Positions 1 to 8,419 of a stretch of DNA of 64,000 nucleotides are shown one piece after another. Source of the stretch: Metabacillus arenae (lineage in GTDB: Bacteria; Bacillota; Bacilli; Bacillales; Bacillaceae); assembly GCF_014773385.1 (NCBI RefSeq), contig NZ_JACXAI010000014.1:94027-158026 (forward strand). The letters run 5' to 3'. Every line of letters begins with the position of its first letter. Positions within the stretch are counted from its first letter, which is position 1. The notes beneath the pieces were generated by a model that did no database searches, was not told where the DNA came from, and was given only the letters and a program-made list of their open reading frames with translations. The translations under genes and the position numbers were made by a program.

Positions 1-1
1 T

Positions 2-403
2 AGAGAAGAGTGGATGGAAATTGAAGAAGGGGCTGAACGGCAAATTCTGGATATCACAAATGTTATCCGCAAAAAGCATGATCTGCCATCTGTAGAATGG
101 GATGAGGAGACTGCAAATGTTGCCTACAAGCATAGTGAAGATATGAATGCTAATAGCTATTTTTCCCACGAATCACCTAGTCAAGGGACGCTTGCTGACC
201 GGTTAGACCGTGGGCAAGTCACCTATCAAATGGCTGGTGAAAATATAGCAGCACAGTACACGGATGGGATTGCTGCTGTGGAAGGCTGGCTCAATAGTAA
301 AGGTCATCGGGAAGCACTTCTTAATCAAGACTTTACACACTTAGGTGTGGGAGTGTACGAAACTCACTATACCCAAAATTTCATTAAGAAATGGGATAGT
401 TAA
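2..403 (+). CDS. ylbC: CAP-domain (SCP/PR1-like) protein YlbC, C-terminal part
   Basis: The frame is open from base 2, so the gene starts outside the window and only about 133 C-terminal residues are visible. They form a bacterial CAP (cysteine-rich secretory/antigen 5/PR-1) domain: an HSEDM segment, SYFSHESP, a GENIA motif and GWLNSKGHREALL, followed by the typical LGVGVYE strand. CAP proteins of Bacillus are exported or spore/wall associated; the exact activity of YlbC is not known to me. The assignment to ylbC rests on the downstream ylbD-ylbE-ylbF-ylbG-rsmD-coaD order, which is the Bacillus subtilis order. A good terminator follows directly. Confidence 0.8.
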   Translation, partial: REEWMEIEEGAERQILDITNVIRKKHDLPSVEWDEETANVAYKHSEDMNANSYFSHESPSQGTLADRLDRGQVTYQMAGENIAAQYTDGIAAVEGWLNSKGHREALLNQDFTHLGVGVYETHYTQNFIKKWDS

Positions 404-415
404 GCTCGAACTGTA

Positions 416-452
416 AGCGTCTGATAAGATTCATGACAGACGCTGTTTTTTT
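416..452 (+). terminator. Rho-independent terminator after ylbC
   Basis: An 8-bp perfect stem (AGCGTCTG / CAGACGCT) with a 13-base loop is followed by G and a run of seven T. It begins 13 bases after the ylbC stop. Confidence 0.85.
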
Positions 453-537
453 ATGGCTCAGCTATTAACCCATTCATATAAGTGGAAGTCTGGCTCAAGC
501 GGCTTGTCAGCCTGTGGCCAAAATTCTATCGCCAATA

Positions 538-740
538 GGGGCTGTCCGATAAGTCCCTAAAAAAAGCAGATCAGGAAAACAACTCGTTTTTCCTGATCTG
601 TTTTTTTGTTATTTCTGTGTTTCAAGGCAGTACCGAGGTGAATGCCTGCTACCTTCAGTAGATTGTGGGCTAATGCCACAATCCCGAACTCGACTTGGAC
701 TTTGTCGAGACCCCTTTTGGCGTCGAAGGACTAGCACCTT
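538..740 (-). pseudogene. IS1182-family transposase, C-terminal remnant with one IS end
   Basis: On the minus strand the frame ending at the TAG at 557-559 reads FDAKRGLDKVQVEFG, then IVALAHNLLKVAGIHL, then a basic NNKKTDQEKR tail ending in FF. This is the characteristic end of IS1182-type DDE transposases. An in-frame stop lies just upstream (near 740) and nothing more of the transposase is seen, so this is a decayed end of an element about 60 codons long. The bases GGGGCTGTCCGATAAGTCCC at 538-557 look like its terminal inverted repeat. The opposite end was not found. Confidence 0.75.
568..607. terminator. Bidirectional hairpin at the IS remnant end
   Basis: Arms AGATCAGGAAAA and TTTTCCTGATCT flank a short loop, with A-rich sequence on the left and seven T on the right, so it could terminate transcription in both directions. 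It lies inside the final codons of the IS1182-type remnant, as is common for these elements. Confidence 0.65.
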
Positions 741-767
741 TTGCTTTTTGTTGATTTTAATTAAATT

Positions 768-1256
768 TCAAGCCCTCCTTTTGATAATAAAAAAACTTGC
801 AGTACTATGGGCTATAAGCTGACCATCATCTCTAAATACCTTTCCTTCTGTTACGATAGTTTTGGTTCCTTTATGTATAAGAGAGGCATTACAAACTAAT
901 TCCTTTCCGATACCTGGTGCTACATAGTTTATTTTCATTTCTGTTGTTACGGCTGCATAATCACTTGGAAGGTATTGAAATGCTAATGAGCCCATAGCTG
1001 AATCTAAAAGAGTAGCTGTAATGCCTCCATGCACAATATTTAAAGAATTTTGGATAAGCGCAGAATTTGGGATTCTTATCGTAAAGATATCATCCTTAAA
1101 TTCACTTTCTGCATGAAGCAATGCCCCAATATACGAGCCACTTTTCCTTTGTTTGCGTTGATTTAATCCCTCTATAATAAACTCAAAGTCTTGCAATTCA
1201 CTTTCGTTTAACTCATTTATCCATTGAAATATCTTTTCTTTTCGTTTATCCGCCAT
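768..1256 (-). CDS. PaaI-family hotdog thioesterase
   Basis: 162 residues. After a charged 45-residue N-terminal extension comes a single hotdog domain with the signature NIVHGGITATLLDSAMG (residues about 73-89; HGG loop plus catalytic acid) and the strand TTEMKINYVAP, which identify the PaaI/YbgC-like acyl-CoA thioesterase superfamily. It probably hydrolyses acyl- or aryl-CoA esters in the cytosol; the substrate cannot be read from the sequence. The ATG start at 1254-1256 has an AAAGGAA ribosome binding site a little far upstream. It is transcribed opposite to the ylb genes, sits next to the IS1182 remnant, and is not part of the classical ylb order, so it is probably a local insertion. Confidence 0.8.
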   Translation of the reverse strand: MADKRKEKIFQWINELNESELQDFEFIIEGLNQRKQRKSGSYIGALLHAESEFKDDIFTIRIPNSALIQNSLNIVHGGITATLLDSAMGSLAFQYLPSDYAAVTTEMKINYVAPGIGKELVCNASLIHKGTKTIVTEGKVFRDDGQLIAHSTASFFIIKRRA

Positions 1257-1434
1257 GACGTTCTGTGTTCCTTTCTATATAAGGTAATTTAATGGTATCA
1301 CAATTTCTTACTATTATAGCGCCCTAAGCTTTTCTTTTTTCAAGGAACATATGGGGAAGAAAAATGGGCGAACCATACAATGGGTAAAAGGGTAGAATAT
1401 AGTAGGCAAATGTAGCGGAGAGGAGCAAAAAAAT

Positions 1435-1830
1435 ATGACTAAAACATTACATCCGTCCATTGTCGAATTTAAGGAGTTTGTTAAACGTCACCCCAAATTA
1501 GTACAAGAAGTTAGAGGCGGCCATAAACAATGGCAAGAGGTTTACGAAAATTGGGTTTTATTAGGAGAGAATGATTCGATTTGGAAGCCTTATGTTGAAG
1601 AAGGTTCTAAGCAAACTCAAGAGGAAGCTGAAAATAAGGCAGCCTTTCTTTCATCTATGATGAACGCCATAAAAAACATGGATGCAAATCAAATGAACCA
1701 CCACATCCATCAAGTCAGCAATACTATAACAACCTTCCAAAATTTATTATCACAATTCGGAATTGGCCAGGGCACTACTCCTAAAAGCGGCAGCCAGTCA
1801 AGTCATCCATTCTCGTTTAGAAAAGATTAG
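1435..1830 (+). CDS. ylbD: YlbD-type putative spore coat protein
   Basis: 131 residues, cytosolic, with no signal peptide. The N-terminal half has the family pattern HPSIVEFKEFVKRHPKLVQEVR and GGHKQWQEVYENWVLLGE, followed by a helical region and a low-complexity Ser/Gly/Gln-rich tail. This matches the YlbD_coat family, whose role in the coat is annotated but poorly studied. The ATG has an AGAGGAG site 9 bases upstream. It is followed after 8 bases by ylbE, forming a two-gene unit ended by the hairpin at 2083. Its place between ylbC and ylbE is as in Bacillus subtilis. Confidence 0.88.
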   Translation: MTKTLHPSIVEFKEFVKRHPKLVQEVRGGHKQWQEVYENWVLLGENDSIWKPYVEEGSKQTQEEAENKAAFLSSMMNAIKNMDANQMNHHIHQVSNTITTFQNLLSQFGIGQGTTPKSGSQSSHPFSFRKD

Positions 1831-1838
1831 GTGAGGAT

Positions 1839-2078
1839 ATGAGAAAAGAAGTAATCGATTTTATTGAAGCAGATAAAGATTTAAAGAAATTCATTCGAGA
1901 AAATCCGTATTGGTATCGAAAACTTTCTAGAAATCCTAAAGATACAAAATCGTTTCAGGTTTCAATGATGAATCAATACCAGAAAACAATCCCTCATAAG
2001 GTAGCCCAATTCTCGAATTCCATTCAGATGGCAAATATGATGGTCGGTATGTTTCACGCAATGAAGCATCAGGATTAA
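1839..2078 (+). CDS. ylbE: YlbE-like protein
   Basis: 79 residues, all helical and charged. It has the YlbE family pattern: D-F-I at the start, KKFIRENPYWYRKLSRNP, then SFQVSMMNQYQKTIPHKV and a C-terminal MMVGMFHAM helix. No enzyme motif or membrane segment is present and the function is unknown. The start ATG lies 8 bases after the ylbD stop with GGTGAGG as ribosome binding site, so it is co-transcribed with ylbD. Confidence 0.88.
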   Translation: MRKEVIDFIEADKDLKKFIRENPYWYRKLSRNPKDTKSFQVSMMNQYQKTIPHKVAQFSNSIQMANMMVGMFHAMKHQD

Positions 2079-2082
2079 TATA

Positions 2083-2119
2083 CAAAGGGGCTGACTTGTT
2101 TCAGTCCTTTTCTTTTTCC
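2083..2119 (+). terminator. Terminator after ylbDE
   Basis: The stem AAAGGGGCTGA pairs with TCAGTCCTTTT around a CTTGTT loop, with one bulge, and is followed by C and a T run. Confidence 0.7.
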
Positions 2120-2333
2120 CGCTCTTAATCAGGTAAGATCTTATGCAGCTGAGCTTAAAGGTAGGTGCGGGAAAAAGATATCCCCAATGCTTTAAAGATT
2201 CATTTTTGTAAAATCGAATAACATTAGGAGATAATTAGAATTAAAGAAATTCGTTGTTTTCATCCGTTCATCCTTTATTCATGATTTTACAACAAAAAGC
2301 AAACACTATAAGCAGTCAAAGGAGGATGATAGA

Positions 2334-2750
2334 ATGAAGACACTTTTTTATCTTTTTACTATTCTTGTACTTTTAGCAGGATGTACGAATGACAAACCAA
2401 GACCTGAGGGACATATAAAAGCCAATTCACTACACACACCAAATGGACAATTAGAAGCGATTACGACGATGCAGCAGGAAAAAAAAGCTTCACAAATGCA
2501 TATTAAACATCATGTTAAAGGCAGAAATGTTTATATTGAATGTTTCATTCCTAACTTTTCTTTATCAAAAAGAGGAAAAGACCATGGCTATCTTCAGCTT
2601 TATGTTGATGGCAAAATAAAGGATAAAATTCACACAGCCGCATTTTTTATAAAAGACCTTTCCAGGGGAGACCACCAAATAACGATTGAAATGGTTTCTA
2701 ACCATTCAAAACAAAATAAAATAAAGCAAACCATTCATGTTACAATTTAA
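2334..2750 (+). CDS. Small lipoprotein of unknown function
   Basis: 138 residues. Residues 1-16 are a type II signal peptide (MKTLFYLFTILVLLAG) with lipobox LLAGC, so the mature protein would start at Cys17 anchored on the outer face of the membrane. The mature part is basic and beta-rich (YIECFIPNFSLS, GYLQLYVDGK, HQITIEMVSNH), resembling a short immunoglobulin-like or FixH-like sandwich, but I do not recognise a named family. An excellent AAAGGAGG site lies 8 bases before the ATG. It stands alone between ylbE and ylbF, a position occupied by variable genes in Bacillaceae. Confidence 0.75.
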   Translation: MKTLFYLFTILVLLAGCTNDKPRPEGHIKANSLHTPNGQLEAITTMQQEKKASQMHIKHHVKGRNVYIECFIPNFSLSKRGKDHGYLQLYVDGKIKDKIHTAAFFIKDLSRGDHQITIEMVSNHSKQNKIKQTIHVTI

Positions 2751-2815
2751 GAGGAGACTCCATTATTTTCATACTCATTGACTTCATGGTAAAATGAATG
2801 AGGAGGTGCAGGTGA

Positions 2816-3265
2816 TTGATTTTTGCTACAATCGAAAGCGTCGATATTCTAGACAAGGCAGAGGGTCTTGCAGGGCTCATTTTACAAACAGATGAAGCAG
2901 ACGAATACCGCCGTTGTTCACATATAATAAAAACTGATAAAACAGTGCAAAAGATGATTGCAAACTTTGCGAAAACGAAAGAGCTCTATGAAGATGTTCA
3001 AAGGTTTGGAAAATACCATCCTGATTATAAAAAACTTACGAAGGAAATGCGTGAAGTAAAGCGTGAGTTAGATTTAAATGAGCATATCGCTGCTTTCAAG
3101 AAAGCTGAAAAAGAGCTTCAATCGATTCTCGATGAAGTGAGCATTGAACTTGGAAAAGCCGTGTCTGAGCATATAAAAGTGCCTACTGGAAATCCATTCT
3201 TTGACTCCATGAGTGCATGCAGCGGTGGCTGCGGGACTGGTGGAAGCTGTGGATGCAGTGCCTAA
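2816..3265 (+). CDS. ylbF: YlbF/RicF, RicAFT complex subunit
   Basis: 149 residues of the YlbF/YmcA (Com_YlbF) helical family: an HIIKTDKTVQKMIANFAKTKELYEDVQRFGKYHPDY-type middle followed by long charged helices. The C-terminus carries cysteines at about 135, 139, 145 and 147 (CSGGCGT...SCGCSA), matching the [4Fe-4S]-binding tail of RicF. RicF works with YmcA (RicA) and YaaT (RicT) in mRNA maturation by RNase Y and in sporulation, competence and biofilm control in Bacillus subtilis. The start is TTG at 2816: an AGGAGG lies 9 bases upstream and the frame is closed by TGA immediately before it. A strong terminator follows. Confidence 0.9.
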   Translation: MIFATIESVDILDKAEGLAGLILQTDEADEYRRCSHIIKTDKTVQKMIANFAKTKELYEDVQRFGKYHPDYKKLTKEMREVKRELDLNEHIAAFKKAEKELQSILDEVSIELGKAVSEHIKVPTGNPFFDSMSACSGGCGTGGSCGCSA

Positions 3266-3273
3266 TAAATAAG

Positions 3274-3318
3274 AGGTTGCCCCCTCGAAGTTTTCACATT
3301 GAGGGGGCAACTTTTTTT
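3274..3318 (+). terminator. Terminator after ylbF
   Basis: A 12-bp stem (AGTTGCCCCCTC-type, AGGTTGCCCCCTC with GAGGGGGCAACT) is followed by seven T. Confidence 0.92.
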
Positions 3319-3329
3319 GAAAGATAATT

Positions 3330-3608
3330 TCATCCTGCCACAAACTTTGACTGTGGTATCTTACATGGATTGGAAACCAATATTTTAAACTGATCGTTTC
3401 GATGAACATACATACTAGGAGAATATTGAGAGCCGGACACCAAACTCTTTGTCATGGCACGTAAACGTAAAATCTGTCTCAAATCACCAGCATTGGGAAG
3501 GTGTTTGACCAAATTTTTTGTATCTGGCTCGTATAGAGAATAAATGGAACATACAAATCTTCTTAAATCGAAAGTTTGCTTTAATCGTTTACGTGAAAAA
3601 GTGAATGA
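3330..3608 (-). pseudogene. Unrecognised open frame, possible gene remnant
   Basis: The minus frame is open for about 92 codons from 3608 down to the stop at 3330. It has no ATG before an internal GTG at about 3512. The product is basic at the start (SRKRLKQTFDLRRF) and contains LVKHLPNAGDLRQILRLRAM and SPSMYVHRNDQFKILVS, which reads like real protein with good amphipathic structure rather than a shadow frame. I cannot place it in a family. No good ribosome binding site is seen, so it may be the end of a decayed gene. Confidence 0.35.
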
Positions 3609-3703
3609 TCATTATTCTGTACCGAGCTCCATCGGGCATTCCTTAAAGTAAAAAGCCTGTCAATGAGGCTAATTTTATACTAAAACCATGCGGTTTTTAT
3701 TCA

Positions 3704-4024
3704 TCATTTCATTAACCGAATACAGTCTATACACATATTCCCACAGCAGAACATTTTTTCTTGCGGAACAAAAAATCTGTGTCTATAGACAAATTGAATG
3801 CCATCATTTCTTACAAAAGTGGTTTCAGAGGTGATTTTTTTTCCGGTCATAGCAATTTTTGCGGAAGCCTTAAGCTGCTTTTCTAATTCATTCTGGGTAA
3901 GGTGTTCTTTATGGAAAACGTATAAAAAAGGGATTCCAGCTATTTTCTTTGTAAAGCATTGATTAATAAGAGGATGTTTTTGTAATTCAAACAGAAATAT
4001 TTCCCAAACGGAAGCTAAATCCAA
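3704..4024 (-). CDS. Conserved hypothetical protein with C-terminal CCGNMCxDC motif
   Basis: 106 residues, cytosolic. The middle has alternating strand/helix pattern (FLYVFHKEHLTQNELEKQL, then GIQFVYRHRFFVPQEKMF), and the last 15 residues hold four cysteines in CCGNMCIDC, a probable metal-binding cluster. I do not know its function; similar short proteins with this ending occur in Bacillaceae. The start is TTG at 4024, supported by AAAGGAG about 9 bases upstream on the minus strand. It lies between ylbF and ylbG in the opposite direction, a position not occupied in Bacillus subtilis. Confidence 0.7.
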   Translation of the reverse strand: MDLASVWEIFLFELQKHPLINQCFTKKIAGIPFLYVFHKEHLTQNELEKQLKASAKIAMTGKKITSETTFVRNDGIQFVYRHRFFVPQEKMFCCGNMCIDCIRLMK

Positions 4025-4115
4025 AAGTTTAGACTCCTTTCGGCATATATTATATATTGTGGATCTTTCAAAAAACTGTTAAAATTTGATTGAATTGGTG
4101 TAAAGGGTGGTATTT

Positions 4116-4388
4116 ATGTTTGGTCAACGACAAGGAATAATAATTTGGATGCATTCATTAAAAAATGTTAAGATGCTGCGCCGTTTTGGTAATATTCATC
4201 ATGTTTCTAAGCGTTTAAAATACGTTGTCTTATATTGCGGGATGGAGTCAGTTGATCAAACCATTGAGAAGCTTTCCACCTACTCTTTTATAAAACACGT
4301 TGAGCCATCTTATAAACCTTATATAAAGCTTGAGTTCGAATCAAAAATTGACAAAGCAAAAGAATATGATTACAAAATGGGTTTATAA
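4116..4388 (+). CDS. ylbG: YlbG, DUF2129 cytosolic protein
   Basis: 90 residues. The whole protein matches YlbG: GQRQGIIIWMHSLKNVKMLRRFGNIHHVSKR, KYVVLYCGME, FIKHVEPSYKPYIKLEFES and KAKEYDYKMG. It is a small alpha/beta UPF0298-type protein of unknown function. I place the start at ATG 4116 because AAGGGTGG lies 5-6 bases upstream and the homologue begins with M-x-G-x-R-Q-G; the upstream in-frame GTG at 4107 lies inside that ribosome binding site. It is followed by a terminator-like hairpin. Confidence 0.9.
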   Translation: MFGQRQGIIIWMHSLKNVKMLRRFGNIHHVSKRLKYVVLYCGMESVDQTIEKLSTYSFIKHVEPSYKPYIKLEFESKIDKAKEYDYKMGL

Positions 4389-4462
4389 GCTGTACCCTCC
4401 AATGTCATGTACACTAGATACAATAAAGTTGAAAAACTGGAGTTTCTTCTAAGAGTAAATAT

Positions 4463-4503
4463 CTAGGGACGCTTGATAAGAGTGGCGACCCTAGATTATT
4501 TTA
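4463..4503. terminator. Hairpin between ylbG and the convergent 4525 gene
   Basis: CTAGGG-A-CGC pairs with GCG-A-CCCTAG, followed by an AT-rich tract (ATTATTTTA). It lies between two convergent genes and could serve both. Confidence 0.55.
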
Positions 4504-4524
4504 TATTCTGCCCTAGTTGTTTCT

Positions 4525-4914
4525 CTATCTTAAATCTGGCAAATAATGATTTAATCTCAAGATTCCAATTAAATATTGATAATAAAGCTGAAGTTCATTG
4601 AACATGTTGGATGGCTTTACTTCTAAACTAATGATTGTTTTTCGGAGTTCGTTTGCAAGTTCTTCGAATAATTGATACCGTTTATTTTTAATAAACCCGG
4701 GGTCAGGAATGCCCTCTCTGCAAAAATAAAGTGCTTGGAAATCTCCAGGATTTGTAGGTTTCATAATCACAACAAGTGATACAAAAGGTTTGTTGTTTTT
4801 TACAGTTTTTAATGCGAGCAAATGGGTTACTCTATGCTTATTATTCTTTGCAGTCTCGATTAATTCGTACAAATCCGAATAACCTTCTCCTAATTCTATG
4901 AAGCGTTGAATCAC
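4525..4914 (-). CDS. Conserved Bacillaceae protein next to ylbG (function unknown)
   Basis: 129 residues with start GTG at 4914, chosen because GAAGGAG lies 7 bases upstream and the family begins with (M/V)IQRFIELGEGYSDLYEL; the longer reading from 4971 adds 19 unconserved residues. Conserved-looking blocks are HLLALKT, SLVVIMKPTNPGDFQALYFCREGIPDP, KRYQLFEELA and LYYQYLIGILRLN. Close relatives are, as I recall, often labelled methylthioribose kinase, but no kinase loop is visible and that label should not be trusted. It is antisense to its neighbours and sits between ylbG and rsmD. Confidence 0.75.
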   Translation of the reverse strand: MIQRFIELGEGYSDLYELIETAKNNKHRVTHLLALKTVKNNKPFVSLVVIMKPTNPGDFQALYFCREGIPDPGFIKNKRYQLFEELANELRKTIISLEVKPSNMFNELQLYYQYLIGILRLNHYLPDLR

Positions 4915-5177
4915 CGTTTTTTCTCCTTCCACATTGTTATACCTGTTTAATTTATCACGAATACATCGCATAAGCCATGTTATTCCGTTATTTTATTCCC
5001 TTTTAAAATAAGGCACTTTTTCTAAAAGATTGTTGCTTTTAGATATTAAGGAATATTGAATTAATGGCAATCGGTGAATCGCCGATTGCTTTAAATCTCA
5101 CCTCTCACTTCAAGAAGCACCATTCGTATTGAAATCATCGCAACAAAGTTTACGAAAACAGCATAAAATAAAAATAA

Positions 5178-5207
5178 AAAAACCCCGCAGGATTTCCTGC
5201 AGGGTCC
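5178..5207 (-). terminator. Minus-strand terminator hairpin in an otherwise empty gap
   Basis: Reading the minus strand, CCCTGCAGG-AAAT-CCTGCGGGG is followed by seven T. The 4972-5649 interval holds no gene that I can support; the plus-strand frame through it is very rich in Arg/Lys and lacks any family pattern. The hairpin suggests that a small minus-strand transcript once ended, or still ends, here. Confidence 0.6.
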
Positions 5208-5649
5208 TTCTATACCTTAAAGGTTTCTTTAAAGTAAGAAGGCAAAGGGAGAGGAGAAACCGGAGGAAGAACTTATGGGGAAACGTAAGTCTTCTCCGCG
5301 GTTGGCAACAACATCAACGAAAAGATGTTGTTACTAGTCATTATTTACCAAGATCACAGCTCATATACACAGATGACGAAAAAAGAACCATCTCCTTCCT
5401 TTTTTATTAAATCTAACGCATCAACGCGGGCTATTGTTGTCCAACTATACTGATAGGCACAAGTTCCATCTAAAAGAAAGGAAAAAATCCCTATCTTTAC
5501 GGGTGTCGATCTGATCAATAAGCACTTGATTTCGTTCTTTACACCAAAGGTAGATTAATGATTTCTACTCCTTGTCCCTTTAGTATCTGTATGGTACGAT
5601 AGTTTTGCTAAAAAAACTGGAATTTTGTAAAGTTGTGGTGAATTAAAGT

Positions 5650-6704
<1,055 letters not shown>

Positions 6705-6710
6705 AAAAGC

Positions 6711-6740
6711 GTGCAGAGACGATTTGGTCTCTGCACTTAC
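6711..6740 (+). terminator. Hairpin after coaD
   Basis: A 10-bp perfect stem (GTGCAGAGAC / GTCTCTGCAC) lies 7 bases after the coaD stop; the T tract is weak (TTACTTATG), so termination may be partial. Confidence 0.6.
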
Positions 6741-6822
6741 TTATGTATTGCTTCAATAGCTTCTGAGAATCACCAAAATTCCTTAAGAACAATATGAATT
6801 TATTTATCATTTCCCGACAAAA

Positions 6823-6874
6823 GACTCCCACTTCTAGGAATGTGAATGGTGTTTCCCAATGAGTAGGTGGGAGA
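6823..6874. mobile_element. Possible IS200/IS605-type right-end hairpin remnant
   Basis: The arms CTCCCAC (6825-6831) and GTGGGAG (6867-6873) enclose a second GGAA/TTCC stem. The spacing and wording (CCCACTTCTAGGAATGTG then GTTTCCC then GTAGGTGGGAG) recall the right end of IS605-type tnpB elements, whose transcript carries the omega RNA scaffold. No tnpA or tnpB frame is adjacent, so at most this is a trace. Confidence 0.3.
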
Positions 6875-6953
6875 GCTTCCTAATTCAATTAATTATTCAT
6901 AGTTAACGTATCTTCCTACCTTACAAAATTGAAGGATGTTTTTATGGGAGTTA

Positions 6954-7502
6954 TTAAAGATTCCTCTCTAACAAAATCCCCACCTGTTCTGCCATGAAAC
7001 GAGGCGGATAAGGCATTTCATTTTTAATCCACCATTCCACTATCCCTACGTGAGACGTCACAATAAATTGAAGAATAATATCCTCACTTAATCCGTAATT
7101 TATTCCTGCTTTTATATTCACTTCCCCCTTGAACTCTTCCATGAGAAACCCATGGAACTGACTACGAAAAGAAGGTGCTCCTTTTTTACTTGCTAACATC
7201 GTTGAAAAGAATAGATAATTCTCTTCAAGGTATTCGAACCAAGGAAGATTTGCCTCTTTATAATTCATTTCAGATACCGATTTGCAGATTTCCTGTAGTT
7301 TGTTGATATGTTCTTCAATCAGCTTATCCAGCAGATCAAATTTATCCACATAATGAAGATAGATCGTTCCTCGACTAACATTAGCCCTGTCGGAAATATC
7401 TTGTATCGTAATGTCATCAAAATTTTTTTCAGACATCAGTTCAATCACAGCTTTTTTTATCGCTTCTTGAGATTTTGCTATTCTTCTATCCTCTTTAGAC
7501 AT
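6954..7502 (-). CDS. TetR/AcrR-family transcriptional regulator
   Basis: 182 residues from ATG at 7502 (an in-frame TTG at 7517 adds five residues; GGTGA lies 9 bases before the ATG). The N-terminal TetR helix-turn-helix is clear: AIKKAVIELMSEKNFDDITIQDISDRANVSRGTIYLHYVDKFDLLDKLI (residues 15-65). The ligand domain ends with the TetR_C-type pattern FIVTSHVGIVEWWIKNEMPYPPRFMAEQVGILLERNL. It probably represses the divergent cupin region and itself through the palindrome at 7554. A decayed duplicate lies at 10147-10689, and its upstream region is present three times in the window. Confidence 0.88.
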   Translation of the reverse strand: MSKEDRRIAKSQEAIKKAVIELMSEKNFDDITIQDISDRANVSRGTIYLHYVDKFDLLDKLIEEHINKLQEICKSVSEMNYKEANLPWFEYLEENYLFFSTMLASKKGAPSFRSQFHGFLMEEFKGEVNIKAGINYGLSEDIILQFIVTSHVGIVEWWIKNEMPYPPRFMAEQVGILLERNL

Positions 7503-7507
7503 TTTAT

Positions 7508-7649
7508 GAGTCACCAAACTTTCTTAAAGTTAATTAACAATTTTAATTGATTTGTTTACTAATGTACATATTGTGTTCATTTAAACATTGAAAACAGCAT
7601 GTATCTGTTTATAATTATATACAGTTGTTCATTAAAGTATCAATGTTTA
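7508..7649. repeat. TetR upstream region, copy 1 of 3
   Basis: This stretch, starting at the tetR start and running through TTAACAATTTTAATTGATTTG, an operator-like element, GTTCATTTAA and TTTATAATTATA, recurs at 10692-10835 and, without any gene, at 43809-43945. The three copies can be aligned by eye over about 135 bases with scattered substitutions. Confidence 0.75.
7554..7567. promoter_or_regulatory. Probable TetR operator, copy 1
   Basis: GTTTACTAATGTAC is an imperfect palindrome at the same place as the perfect palindrome GTTCACTAGTGAAC of copy 2. It sits about 50 bases upstream of tetR in the divergent tetR/cupin intergenic region, the expected place for an autoregulatory operator. Confidence 0.45.
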
Positions 7650-7689
7650 TTTTTGTGAACATCAATTTTACTTAACATTGGAGTGATAA

Positions 7690-7900
7690 AAGTAATGAAA
7701 CAATTACAAATTTGGAACTAAAACCTGCATTTAATCACGAAATTTACAAAGGTGCGATCGATTCTGAGAGCATTGCTTTTGCAATAGAACAACGTACCGT
7801 ACCCGAAGATGTCGATGAAAATAAGATATTGTCATTGCCATGTACGATAGACCGAAATATGGCTGAAACGAAGTTAACTAGACTGTGGGGTAAGAACTAA
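7690..7900 (+). pseudogene. Short-chain dehydrogenase C-terminal fossil
   Basis: The frame from 7712 encodes about 62 residues. YKGAIDSESIAFAIEQRTVPEDVDENKILSLP resembles the very C-terminus of classical NADP-dependent SDRs (pattern I-A-x-A-I-A-F-A-I-E-Q-P-x-D-V-D-V-N-E). Nothing of the Rossmann or catalytic part is present, upstream frames are closed, and no ribosome binding site precedes the only possible start (TTG 7712). It is the tail of a deleted oxidoreductase gene that once preceded the cupin gene. Confidence 0.55.
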
Positions 7901-7925
7901 ATTTATTATGTGAGGGGAATAAAAT

Positions 7926-8324
7926 ATGGCAAATGAAGAATTAAGCAACAGCACAATTTTCCCATTGGGAGTAAAAGTTGAAGGAAACTTTATCGGGGAT
8001 GCATACTTACAAATGGTGTTTACCGATGAGACGCCACTCAATGCATCAATCGGGAATGTAACCTTTGCACCAGGTGCTCGTAATAACTGGCACTCTCATA
8101 AAATTGGGCAAGTTTTATTAGTTACTGGTGGTGAGGGTTGGTATCAAGAAGAAGGAAAACCAGCTCAGTTACTCACAACAGGGGATGTGGTGAATATTCC
8201 GCCGCATGTAAAACATTGGCATGGTGCGACAAAAGACAGTTGGTTTGTGCACTTAGCAATGACACCGGGTGAAACGGATTGGTTAGAATCCGTAACGGAT
8301 GAAGAATATAAAAATTTAAAATAA
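7926..8324 (+). CDS. Single-domain cupin, manganese-cupin (hydroxynitrile-lyase-like) family
   Basis: 132 residues forming one cupin barrel. Metal ligands are visible as His56, His58, Gln62 (WHSHKIGQ) and His97 (KHWHG). The H-x-H-x3-Q...H set matches the Mn-cupins related to carboxymuconolactone-decarboxylase partners and to the bacterial cupin hydroxynitrile lyases. The physiological reaction is unknown. GAGGGGA lies 9 bases before the ATG. An almost identical gene lies at 58690-59085, with DNA identity over most of its length, so this pair is a recent duplication. It lies between two gene fossils and downstream of the TetR operator candidate. Confidence 0.85.
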   Translation: MANEELSNSTIFPLGVKVEGNFIGDAYLQMVFTDETPLNASIGNVTFAPGARNNWHSHKIGQVLLVTGGEGWYQEEGKPAQLLTTGDVVNIPPHVKHWHGATKDSWFVHLAMTPGETDWLESVTDEEYKNLK

Positions 8325-8419
8325 CATGAATTTAAATTTTAAAAATATGTGTGATTATTACGAGATTAAAAAGAATCCTATTAGGCATTGTTTTAAATGC
8401 AGCCGTTATATTTTAAAAA

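Noticed and set aside
5129..5410. 93-codon plus-strand frame rich in Arg and Lys
   Set aside because: It runs through a terminator hairpin, has no ribosome binding site and no family-like pattern.
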